Positions 1-9,477 of a DNA stretch of 37,975 bases are shown piece after piece. Numbering within the stretch: position 1 is the first letter of the stretch; each line of letters opens with the position of its first letter. A model generated the notes under the pieces. The model saw only the letters and a program-made list of their open reading frames with translations, was not told the origin of the DNA and searched no databases. The position numbers were made by a program, and so were the translations under genes. This stretch comes from Bacteroidales bacterium (lineage in GTDB: Bacteria; Bacteroidota; Bacteroidia; Bacteroidales; UBA932), in NCBI GenBank assembly GCA_024692185.1, contig JAILMV010000093.1, positions 1 to 37,975 of the forward strand. Direction: 5' to 3'.

Positions 1-29
1 TTGGGAATACGGGGTTCTTTTTCTGCCAT
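1..29 (-). CDS. clpX: ClpX N-terminus (partial, runs off the left edge)
   Basis: Nine codons are visible, reading MAEKEPRIP from an ATG at 29..27. This ATG shares one base with the clpP stop (TAATG). The peptide looks like the usual start of Bacteroidetes ClpX, just before its zinc-binding domain. The trigger factor, ClpP, ClpX order is widespread in bacteria. ClpX is the AAA+ unfoldase that feeds substrates to ClpP. The identification rests mainly on gene order and very few residues, and the rest of the gene lies outside the window. Confidence 0.6.
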
Positions 30-700
30 TATTTCTTCTTTTTGCGGAGTATCTTGTCCACCATGCCGTATGCGAGGGCCTCCTCGGAATTCATCCAATA
101 ATCGCGGTCCGCATCTGCGAACACCTTTTCGAAAGGCTGGCCGCTGTGCTCTGCGATTATGCGGCAGAGTTCGTCGCGGGTCTTTTCGATTTCCTTGGCT
201 GCAATCAGGATGTCGGAAGCCTGCCCACGGGCGCCTCCGAGCGGCTGATGGATCAGCACGCGGCTGTGAGGCAGGGCGGCACGCTTGCCCTTGGTACCGG
301 CGCAGAGCAGCACGCTGCCCATGGATGCGGCCATACCGGTGCAAACGGTTGCGATGTCCGGCTCAACTATCTGCATAGTATCGTAGATTCCCAGACCGGC
401 CGATACGCTACCACCAGGAGTGTTCAGGTAGAGGGTGATGTCGGCGTTGCTGTCGGTCGAAGAAGCCAGGAACAGCAGCTGGGCCTGGACGATATTGGCC
501 ACGTCATCGTCGATAGGCACGCCCAGGAAGATGATGCGGTCCATCATCAGGCGGCTGAAGACATCCATCGATGCCACATTCAGCTTACGCTCTTCGATGA
601 TGGTAGGGTTGATGTAGGAATCCGTTGCCGAGCTATAACGGTGCAGGGTCATCGACCCCACACCGAATTCGGACTTCGCAAATTTCTCGAAATCAGACAT
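29..700 (-). CDS. clpP: ATP-dependent Clp protease proteolytic subunit ClpP
   Basis: Serine protease subunit that forms the tetradecameric barrel of ClpXP/ClpAP in the cytoplasm. The 223-residue protein has the full catalytic triad: Ser126 in GMAASMGS, His151 in LIHQPLGG and Asp200 in DADRDYW. The spacings (25 and 49) equal those of E. coli ClpP (97/122/171). The N-terminus is about 29 residues longer than in E. coli, plausibly including a propeptide. The ATG at 700 lies two bases after the trigger factor stop, and the stop overlaps the clpX start. These links indicate one transcript with tig and clpX, without a separate promoter. Confidence 0.97.
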   Translation of the reverse strand: MSDFEKFAKSEFGVGSMTLHRYSSATDSYINPTIIEERKLNVASMDVFSRLMMDRIIFLGVPIDDDVANIVQAQLLFLASSTDSNADITLYLNTPGGSVSAGLGIYDTMQIVEPDIATVCTGMAASMGSVLLCAGTKGKRAALPHSRVLIHQPLGGARGQASDILIAAKEIEKTRDELCRIIAEHSGQPFEKVFADADRDYWMNSEEALAYGMVDKILRKKKK

Positions 701-702
701 AC

Positions 703-1695
703 TTATTTAAGTTCGCGGAATTTCTCCGAAGTGATCTTCTTTGCCTTGGCAGTAACCTCTTCCTTGAGCTTGCCGAGGACCTTGTTGTCCTCTACCTGCT
801 CTACGAGGCGGTCGATCTGGGAGCGGTCCTGCATCATGTTCTGTACGGCATCCTTGACGATTTCTTCAGGGACATTGGGCATTCCGTACATGGCATACTG
901 ATAGTGGACATATCCCACTGCGGCATCCTGGATATCCTTCTGCTCGATCTTGAAATCATACTTGCGCATGAAAGCAGAACGGATGAGCTGCCAGCGGAAG
1001 TCTGCGAGGAAACCGTCGAAATCCTTCTCGACATCCTCCTTGCTCACCTTGCCGGAATTGGCCTCGAAGAGCCACCTCTTCATGAAGGCCTCGGGAAGGT
1101 CGAATTTGATCTTCTCCACGAAATGGTCGCGGATGTCCTTGGTGAACCTCCATTCGGACTGCTGGGCATACTCGCTCTCGAGACGAGCGGAGAGTTCCTT
1201 CTCGATATCTTCGTCGGACTTCTCTTCCTTCTTGTCCTCATAGTACTTCTTGAGGTTCTTGGTCATCTCGGCCTTATCCTTAGCGGAAGCGCTGATGGTA
1301 TATTTCTCGATAACATCCTCCTTACCGGCGGAAACCTCGAACTCGGGATAGGTGGCGATGTCGAAGATGAAGGTGAAATCGTTACCATCCTTCCACTCGA
1401 CCTCGGGCTGCTTCTCGCTGCCGAGAGGCTCTCCGAGCACGCGGAGCTTGTTTTCGTCGATAAAATCCTGGAGTCCCTTCGAGATCACCTCGTTTACGGA
1501 CTCGGCAAGAATCTGGTCGCCATAGACGCGGCGCACGAGGCTCTCGGGAACCATTCCCTTGCGGAAGCCTTTGAAGTCGGCAGTGCGGCGGCGCTGGGCA
1601 AGTTTCTTACGTACAGATTCTGCATAGTCACCCTTTTCGATGTTAAGGGTTAGTTCGATGTTAAGGTCATCGAGCTGTTTCTTTTCTAATTTCAT
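703..1695 (-). CDS. tig: Trigger factor, short form lacking the PPIase domain
   Basis: Ribosome-associated chaperone for nascent chains. The N-terminal ribosome-binding domain (about 1-125) carries the signature GFRKGMVP at residues 43-50. A C-terminal substrate-binding domain is recognisable from about residue 180 to 330 (for example LPEAFMKRWLF near 200 and YGMPNVPEEIV near 270). At 330 residues it is about 110 short of usual bacterial and Bacteroides trigger factors (around 430-450). The missing part is the central FKBP-type PPIase domain, replaced by a charged, probably helical linker rich in K and E (about 135-180). The frame is open throughout, so this is an in-frame domain loss, not a frameshift. 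The start overlaps the upstream stop as ATGA, and clpP follows after two bases. Confidence 0.93.
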   Translation of the reverse strand: MKLEKKQLDDLNIELTLNIEKGDYAESVRKKLAQRRRTADFKGFRKGMVPESLVRRVYGDQILAESVNEVISKGLQDFIDENKLRVLGEPLGSEKQPEVEWKDGNDFTFIFDIATYPEFEVSAGKEDVIEKYTISASAKDKAEMTKNLKKYYEDKKEEKSDEDIEKELSARLESEYAQQSEWRFTKDIRDHFVEKIKFDLPEAFMKRWLFEANSGKVSKEDVEKDFDGFLADFRWQLIRSAFMRKYDFKIEQKDIQDAAVGYVHYQYAMYGMPNVPEEIVKDAVQNMMQDRSQIDRLVEQVEDNKVLGKLKEEVTAKAKKITSEKFRELK

Positions 1696-3716
1696 TTCAG
1701 TAAACCTATTAATTTGTTTTTACGTTTCGGATAAGCTACACGCCCATGATACATCTGGGCGAGATAATTCTTGAGTGTGGATTTCACGATTCCGAGGTCC
1801 TTCACGCTGATTTCGGCCTCGGAGAACTGTCCCTGCTCCATCTTTCCCTCGACTATCCTTTCCACGAAGGCATCGAAGGATTCGGGGCTATAGTCCTTGA
1901 GCGAGCGGGAAGCCGCCTCTATGCTGTCGCAAAGCATTAGGATGGTCTGCTCGCGGGTTACGGGCTTGATGCCCGGATAAGTGAATTCCCCTATTTCGGA
2001 AGGGTCTCCGCCGGCTTTCAGGAAGCGGTCGTAGAAATACTCCACGACGGTGGTTCCGTGATGCGAAAGGATGAAAGCACGGATGACGGAAGGGAGGCGG
2101 TGCTTCTGGGCAAGCTCGGCTCCGTCGATGATGTGTTTGATGATGTCCTGTGCGCTCTGCTGAGGAGAAAGGTCCTCGTGATAGCGGAGATTGCCGTCGG
2201 CAGAGAGCATGGATTCATTCTCCACGAAGCACATCGGATTGAGCATCTTTCCTATGTCGTGGTAGAGGGCTCCGGCCCTTACCAGCTGCACGTTGGCACC
2301 GATGGCACCGGCAACCGCATCGGCCATGTTCATGACCTGCAGGGAATGCTGGAAAGTGCCGGGGGCCTTCTGCTCAAGTTCGCGCAGCAAGGAGCTGGAA
2401 GTATCGCAAAGCTCGTTCAAGCGATAGACCGAAACGAGATTGAAGATCTTCTCGAAAAGATAGGAAAGAGGATAACCTGCCACGCAGAGGAAGGCCGAGA
2501 ACAGCAGCATCCAGGCGGTCTTCAGCATGTTCCCTCCCATAATGTCGGTGAGCCTCAGGCCAAGGAAGACGGTGAAGAGCACCGCAAATGTAATGAACGC
2601 GTTAAGGAACTGGCGCCAGCCCTTGTTGAAGTGCTTGAAGGTAATCATGGAGATCACTCCTCCAGCAAGGAAAATGGTGAACACTCCCCTTCCGGCCTCC
2701 GCATAGAAGAGCAGGGGCAGAAGCGAAATGCCATAGGTCATAACTACCAGACGGTCGTCGAAGAAGGCTTCCAGCAAGAGTGCGCAAAGCACGAAGGGGA
2801 CCATGAAGAGATAGTCCGGATGCAATCTGGGGAAGACTATCGAGAGTACCGTGAATATAGTGAAGACCAGGGTAAGGTAGAGATATTTTCCGTTATCGTT
2901 GAAGACGGTGGGATTCACAAGCCTTATGGCGAAGAAGAGGAAAACTACCAGCAGCAAGGCGATTATGGCATTTCCCAGCCAATATAGGAAGGCCGAGGAA
3001 GATGCTCCCACGCTGGAATTGTACTCCTTTACGTACGAGACTATCATCTGGTCGATTTCGGCCGTGACGATCTCTCCGTTTTTGACTATGTACTGACCTG
3101 CGCTCACATAGCCGGACGTGGTGGATATGGCTTCGGCAGCCGTAGTGTTGAGCTGCTCGCTGAGCTGCTTGTCGTAGCTCAGGTTGGGGACCACCAGTTC
3201 GCGGGCGGAAACGGCACGCAGCACTGAATCAGCATTGACCTCAGGGCATTCGGAAATAACCGTCTCGGCAAATACCGCTCGTGCATCGCTGAGCCTGAGT
3301 ATCTCGCTGGAAGGCCTGGCTACGGCCCTTTTGCCCTTCTGCACGTAAATAATGTCGGAGGGGCTGGATATGCCATCGTCCCCGACAACTCCCTTCTCAT
3401 AGATATTCTTCAATGCCGAGGCAAGGACGGAACGCAGCAGGGGGCAAGTGTCCATCTCCAAGGACTCGGCAGCACGGATGTTACGGTCAACCACATCGTC
3501 CAGATACTTGTAGTAAGGGACGATGACCTCGGTGGCCTGCCTGCGCTCCTCTACCAGCTGGTCTTCTGTCTTGAGGATGGGGAAATCGATGGGCGCTATC
3601 AGCGTCTCATATTTCCAGGGGGCACCTTTGCGGTAATCATAACTGAGCTTGGCGCTCCGGGGAAGCACCATCAGGATTATGAAGAATACGAATATGAGCG
3701 GGACGAACTTTTTCAT
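1692..3716 (-). CDS. pgpH: PgpH-like 7TM HD-domain phosphodiesterase (probable c-di-AMP hydrolase)
   Basis: Membrane protein of 674 residues. It has a hydrophobic segment at the extreme N-terminus (after MKKFVPL), an extracytoplasmic region of about 250 residues (7TMR-HDED type), a run of membrane helices, then a cytoplasmic HD domain. HD-domain motifs seen are FQHSLQVMNMAD, YHDIGKM (His486-Asp487), LSHHGTT and LCDSIEAASRS. PgpH proteins hydrolyse c-di-AMP; that assignment is from family knowledge. The track ORF starts 38 codons earlier, but that extension is low-complexity and lies within the upstream SDR. The ATG at 3716 gives a signal-anchor-like start and an ATGA overlap with the SDR stop, so I chose it. 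It is translationally coupled at both ends, placing it in the spt-SDR-pgpH-tig-clpP run. Confidence 0.9.
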   Translation of the reverse strand: MKKFVPLIFVFFIILMVLPRSAKLSYDYRKGAPWKYETLIAPIDFPILKTEDQLVEERRQATEVIVPYYKYLDDVVDRNIRAAESLEMDTCPLLRSVLASALKNIYEKGVVGDDGISSPSDIIYVQKGKRAVARPSSEILRLSDARAVFAETVISECPEVNADSVLRAVSARELVVPNLSYDKQLSEQLNTTAAEAISTTSGYVSAGQYIVKNGEIVTAEIDQMIVSYVKEYNSSVGASSSAFLYWLGNAIIALLLVVFLFFAIRLVNPTVFNDNGKYLYLTLVFTIFTVLSIVFPRLHPDYLFMVPFVLCALLLEAFFDDRLVVMTYGISLLPLLFYAEAGRGVFTIFLAGGVISMITFKHFNKGWRQFLNAFITFAVLFTVFLGLRLTDIMGGNMLKTAWMLLFSAFLCVAGYPLSYLFEKIFNLVSVYRLNELCDTSSSLLRELEQKAPGTFQHSLQVMNMADAVAGAIGANVQLVRAGALYHDIGKMLNPMCFVENESMLSADGNLRYHEDLSPQQSAQDIIKHIIDGAELAQKHRLPSVIRAFILSHHGTTVVEYFYDRFLKAGGDPSEIGEFTYPGIKPVTREQTILMLCDSIEAASRSLKDYSPESFDAFVERIVEGKMEQGQFSEAEISVKDLGIVKSTLKNYLAQMYHGRVAYPKRKNKLIGLLK

Positions 3717-4534
3717 TTGAACGGGCTGTTGGCTTCGCGGGCAATGAACTTGTAGGTCAGTTTGTCGGTCAGTCTGGGGAAGAGGCGGTGGGCAATCACC
3801 GTGGCCTTGCCGAGACCGGTGAGTATGCATTCCGACTTACGCGTGCGAAGCGCCTTGGCAAGATGCCCGGCGCATTCCTCGGCGCTCATCAGCTTGCCCT
3901 CGTCCAGAGGAGTCTCTCCCTGGGCGGAGCCGTCGGCGGTGAGAGCCGCATTGCGTACGTTCGAAGATGTGTATCCGGGAGCGAACACAAGCACGTTCAG
4001 GCCGTCCTTGAGATGCTCAATACGGATGGTATCCAGGAAGCCCCGGATTGCATATTTCGAGGATGAATAACCGGTGCGGGCGGGCAGAGCGGAATAACCG
4101 GCGATGCTGATTACGCCTGCAACCTGGCCTTTCCTCTCGAGGAGATAAGGCAGGGCATACTTGGTGCAGTTGACCGTTCCCCAGAAATTGACGTCCATCA
4201 AAGAATGGATTACTTTCAGGTCGAGGTCCTTGAACATGGCACGCATCGAAAGGCCTGCATTGTTCACAAGTATGTCGATTCCGCCGAAACGCTCCACGCA
4301 AGCATCTACCAGAGCCTTGCAATCAGACTCTACGCTGACGTCGCATTTCACACACAGAACCCTGTCGGCAGGGCCCACCGAAGGGGCCAGGGCCTCGAGT
4401 TTGTCCAGTCTCCTGGCAGCCATGGCCACCTTGGCACCGAGCGATCCGAATAGACGCGCCGAAGCCAGCCCGATTCCCGAGCTGGCTCCAGTGACGACTA
4501 TCACTTTATCTTTGAAATATTCGGAATTGTTCAC
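3713..4534 (-). CDS. Short-chain dehydrogenase/reductase (candidate 3-ketosphinganine reductase)
   Basis: Classical SDR of 273 residues with a Rossmann fold. It shows the cofactor motif TGASSGIG (15-22), NNAG (91-94), catalytic Ser143, and Tyr156/Lys160 in YSSSK. The basic pair AARR at 39-42, just after the second strand, would favour NADPH. The C-terminus is helical and basic, perhaps membrane-associated. It lies 18 bases after the SPT-like gene, so reduction of the 3-keto sphingoid base is an attractive role, but the SDR family is broad and sequence alone does not set the substrate. Its stop overlaps the next start. Other possibilities are a generic ketoreductase or a 3-oxoacyl reductase. 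Confidence 0.85.
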   Translation of the reverse strand: MNNSEYFKDKVIVVTGASSGIGLASARLFGSLGAKVAMAARRLDKLEALAPSVGPADRVLCVKCDVSVESDCKALVDACVERFGGIDILVNNAGLSMRAMFKDLDLKVIHSLMDVNFWGTVNCTKYALPYLLERKGQVAGVISIAGYSALPARTGYSSSKYAIRGFLDTIRIEHLKDGLNVLVFAPGYTSSNVRNAALTADGSAQGETPLDEGKLMSAEECAGHLAKALRTRKSECILTGLGKATVIAHRLFPRLTDKLTYKFIAREANSPFK

Positions 4535-4552
4535 TATTTCGGAATGACTGGA

Positions 4553-5815
4553 TTATTTTACGGTCATTGCGGCAATGTCGTCGCCATCGTAAGCGCCGGC
4601 ATCGAGTTTTGCCTTGATTTCCTTGAAGGCCTTGAGAGTGTACTCCACATCTTCCATGGTATGGGCTGCGGTACAGACGATACGGAAGATTATCATGCCC
4701 TTGGGGATGACGGGGTAGATGACCATTGAGCAGAAGATCTTGTAGTTCTCGCGGAGATCCTTTGCCATCTTGGTGGCCTGTGCGATACCGCCCTTGATGT
4801 GTACGGGAGTAACGCAAGCCTCTGCCTCGCCGATGTCGAATCCTTCCTTCTTGAAGCCATCCTGGATGGCGTGGGTAATGGCCCAGCACTTCTTGCGGAG
4901 CTCATCTCCCTCAGGAGAATCGATGATTTCCATACGCTTCATGTTGCCGATTACGAGAGGCATGGGAAGGCTCTTCGCATACATCTGGCTGCGCATGTTG
5001 GCACGCAGGTAGTTGATGATGCTATGAGGACCTGCCACGAAGCCGCCGATGGAAGCCATGCTCTTGGCAAAGGCGCCGATGTAGAGATCCACGCCGTCCA
5101 TTACACCGAAATGCTCGGAGGTACCGCGTCCGTGCTCACCGAGGAGGCCGAAGCCGTGGGCATCGTCGATGAGGATGCGGAAGTTGTGCTTCTTCTTGAG
5201 GGCAACGATTTCGTCCAGTTTGCCGAGTGCGCCGGTCATACCGTAAACGCCTTCGGTGATTAGCAGCACGCCGCCGCCATTCTCTTCGGCCTCGGCGCAG
5301 GCGCGGGTAAGCACCTTGTCGCAGTCGGCCATGTTATTGTGGCGATATTTGTATTTGCTGCCGATGTGCAGACGGATACCGTCCAGCAGGCAGGCGTGGC
5401 ATTCAGCATCATAGACCACCACATCGTGACGGGCAAGCAGTGCATCGATGGTGGAAACGATTCCCTGATAACCGAAGTTGAAGAGGAAGGCATCTTCCTT
5501 CTTCTCGAACTCGGCGAACTTCTTCTCGAGAGCCTCGTGATAACGGGTGTGACCCGACATCATACGAGCGCCCATGGGATAGGCAAGACCCCACTTGGCA
5601 GCTGCCTCGGCGTCGGCCTTGCGCACCTCGGGGTGATTGGCCAGTCCGAGATAGTTGTTAAGGCTCCAGTTCAGCACGGGGATGCCGTTGAAGATCATAT
5701 GGGGCCCGAGTTCGCCTTCGAGGCGGGGGTACATGTAATATCCGAATCCTTGTTCGAAATACTGGCCGATAGGGCCGCCGGAATCGCGTTCGATGCGATC
5801 AAAAATGTCTAGCAT
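4553..5815 (-). CDS. PLP-dependent alpha-oxoamine synthase, serine palmitoyltransferase-like
   Basis: Fold-type I PLP enzyme of the alpha-oxoamine synthase family (KBL, BioF, HemA, SPT). Motifs seen are the PLP-stacking His140 in AECHACLLDG, DDAHGFG at 217-223, and the Schiff-base lysine Lys251 in FAKSMASIGGF. The family condenses an amino acid with an acyl-CoA and loses CO2. In Bacteroidetes, this close subtype (start resembling LDIFDRI, and NWSLNNYLGLANHPEVR) is generally annotated as SPT-like or as glycine C-acetyltransferase. The downstream SDR favours L-serine plus acyl-CoA giving 3-ketosphinganine. BioF or KBL function cannot be excluded; no bio genes and no threonine dehydrogenase are visible nearby. 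It starts 12 bases after gyrB stops. Confidence 0.88.
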   Translation of the reverse strand: MLDIFDRIERDSGGPIGQYFEQGFGYYMYPRLEGELGPHMIFNGIPVLNWSLNNYLGLANHPEVRKADAEAAAKWGLAYPMGARMMSGHTRYHEALEKKFAEFEKKEDAFLFNFGYQGIVSTIDALLARHDVVVYDAECHACLLDGIRLHIGSKYKYRHNNMADCDKVLTRACAEAEENGGGVLLITEGVYGMTGALGKLDEIVALKKKHNFRILIDDAHGFGLLGEHGRGTSEHFGVMDGVDLYIGAFAKSMASIGGFVAGPHSIINYLRANMRSQMYAKSLPMPLVIGNMKRMEIIDSPEGDELRKKCWAITHAIQDGFKKEGFDIGEAEACVTPVHIKGGIAQATKMAKDLRENYKIFCSMVIYPVIPKGMIIFRIVCTAAHTMEDVEYTLKAFKEIKAKLDAGAYDGDDIAAMTVK

Positions 5816-5827
5816 AAGTGTATAGGT

Positions 5828-7855
<2,028 letters not shown>

Positions 7856-7893
7856 TTATCTTATTTTCAAAAAAGGATGCGAATTTAGTCAAA

Positions 7894-9477
7894 TTATCTC
7901 AAATTCAGTGTGATGCCAGCCTGGAAATAGATGCCTTTTTCCATATGCAGGGGCGAGAGGGTGATATCGCCGTTCAGCAGATTGCCCACGTGTGCCCATA
8001 CGGCGAAATTCCGACCGAACTTGTACTGGCCATTAAGCCCGAGATCGATAAATCCGGGGATGGAATTGCTGCGGCCTGCCCTTTCGGTCATTCCACGGGC
8101 GCTGAGACCGGCATAAATCCTGGAATTCCAATTGTACATCACGCTGACTGCGCCTGAGAACATGGGAAGATCCAGGTAATTGTCGTTGTTTACTATATTG
8201 CTCTGGCGATAGCCGAGGTTCATGTCGATATCCAGCCTGGAGGACTTCCAGTGAATGTCCGTATCTACATACCAATTGTTGAAATCGGCATAGGTGAAGC
8301 CGTAGTCCATATACGAAGGATCGGCTGCGGACGGCTTCCAATAGTTCAGGGAGGCATCGGCATATGATGCCCATCCGCCTCGGAGGTCATACTGGAGATT
8401 CTTGAAAGCGATACCCCTTACTCCCAATCCGGCATTCAGCCTTTCCATTGTAGGACGGAGGGTATTTATATAAGCAGGATTGAACCAATGTTCGCCTATC
8501 TTGAAATCGGTATAGCTCCTGACGTACTGCCCGCCCTTTACGAACGCATAGGCCTGGGTGGTCTTGTCGAAGAGGTCGGCAGTGACGTGTACGTCGGGGA
8601 ATATCCACTGCAGATCGTTGGCAGGGCTGAGGTTGACGCCGGCGGAAAGTTTGATGGGATCCCAGTCGAAGAGGGCCTTGGCAGATACCTGCCCGACAAA
8701 GACATTGCCATATCCTCCCCTGCCGTAGAAGTCCGACTCGATGTCGAAGTCCACGCGGAGGGTGAAAGGCAGCATCCAGTTGGGGAAGAAACCGCCGCGG
8801 GCCATTATGCCCGTTTGGGAAACCATGGAATCGTAGGCCTGATTGAGTTCGACATCGAGATTATAAACAATCTTGGCATCGCTGTCGGAACGGATTCCCC
8901 CACGGAGGGTGAAGTTGTTGAAATCCAGTTTTCCGGCGAAATCCTTGTTGAAGATGCCCTGATAATCGGCGCCATACGAAAGGGTGAAATCGCTGGAGAC
9001 CCATCTGCCTTCGAGACCGATTTTCTCGCTCAGGTCATAGCCCTTGTAAGAGGCACGGCTGTCCAGGGTGGTGAAATCCCCGATATAGCCGCTGAAATCA
9101 TTGAAGACGGTGAGGGAATTGCCATTGTGGATAGGAGTCCAGGCCATCTTAAGCACCGGGCGCAGTCCATAACCGGCACCGGCTTTCATTGAGAAGACGC
9201 TGAAGTCCGAAGCAGGTTTCTGGGGAGTGACGCTTATTTCGTAGGGCACGAATTCATAGGAGCCCTTGTAAGGAGTTGCAAACACATTGTAGCTCACCGA
9301 GGTGCGGAAGCTGTTCAGGGAATCCGGAATCTCGAGAGGGACGCTCTGCTTGCTGGCTTTTCCGAATTCGGCCTTGTAATCATTGGTCACTTGGACCTGG
9401 GGATTCAGGTCCTGGGCCAAGGCCGGCACAGCGGATATTAGCGCTGCGGCGATGAATGCTGATATCTTGTATCTCAT
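7894..9477 (-). CDS. Outer-membrane beta-barrel protein (TonB-receptor-like barrel without plug)
   Basis: The 527-residue protein begins with a clear signal peptide (MRYKISAFIAAALISAVPALAQ, cut probably after ALA). The rest is alternating aromatic/polar strands with many Y, W, F, G, N and D, such as SGAVSVMYNWNSRIY and GLNGQYKFGRNF. It ends in an aliphatic/aromatic C-terminal strand (QAGITLNLR) typical of outer-membrane barrels. No TonB box, carboxypeptidase-like domain or plug is visible. It is coupled by an ATGA overlap to the upstream TPR protein, suggesting that the two act together at the outer membrane. I do not recognise a specific function; transport or complex anchoring are guesses. 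Confidence 0.82.
   Translation of the reverse strand: MRYKISAFIAAALISAVPALAQDLNPQVQVTNDYKAEFGKASKQSVPLEIPDSLNSFRTSVSYNVFATPYKGSYEFVPYEISVTPQKPASDFSVFSMKAGAGYGLRPVLKMAWTPIHNGNSLTVFNDFSGYIGDFTTLDSRASYKGYDLSEKIGLEGRWVSSDFTLSYGADYQGIFNKDFAGKLDFNNFTLRGGIRSDSDAKIVYNLDVELNQAYDSMVSQTGIMARGGFFPNWMLPFTLRVDFDIESDFYGRGGYGNVFVGQVSAKALFDWDPIKLSAGVNLSPANDLQWIFPDVHVTADLFDKTTQAYAFVKGGQYVRSYTDFKIGEHWFNPAYINTLRPTMERLNAGLGVRGIAFKNLQYDLRGGWASYADASLNYWKPSAADPSYMDYGFTYADFNNWYVDTDIHWKSSRLDIDMNLGYRQSNIVNNDNYLDLPMFSGAVSVMYNWNSRIYAGLSARGMTERAGRSNSIPGFIDLGLNGQYKFGRNFAVWAHVGNLLNGDITLSPLHMEKGIYFQAGITLNLR

Noticed and set aside
3717-3830. 38-residue N-terminal extension of the PgpH-like protein in the ORF track
   Set aside because: It is low-complexity (H, R, Q, T) and overlaps the SDR coding end. 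The internal ATG at 3716 starts a proper membrane segment and makes an ATGA junction.
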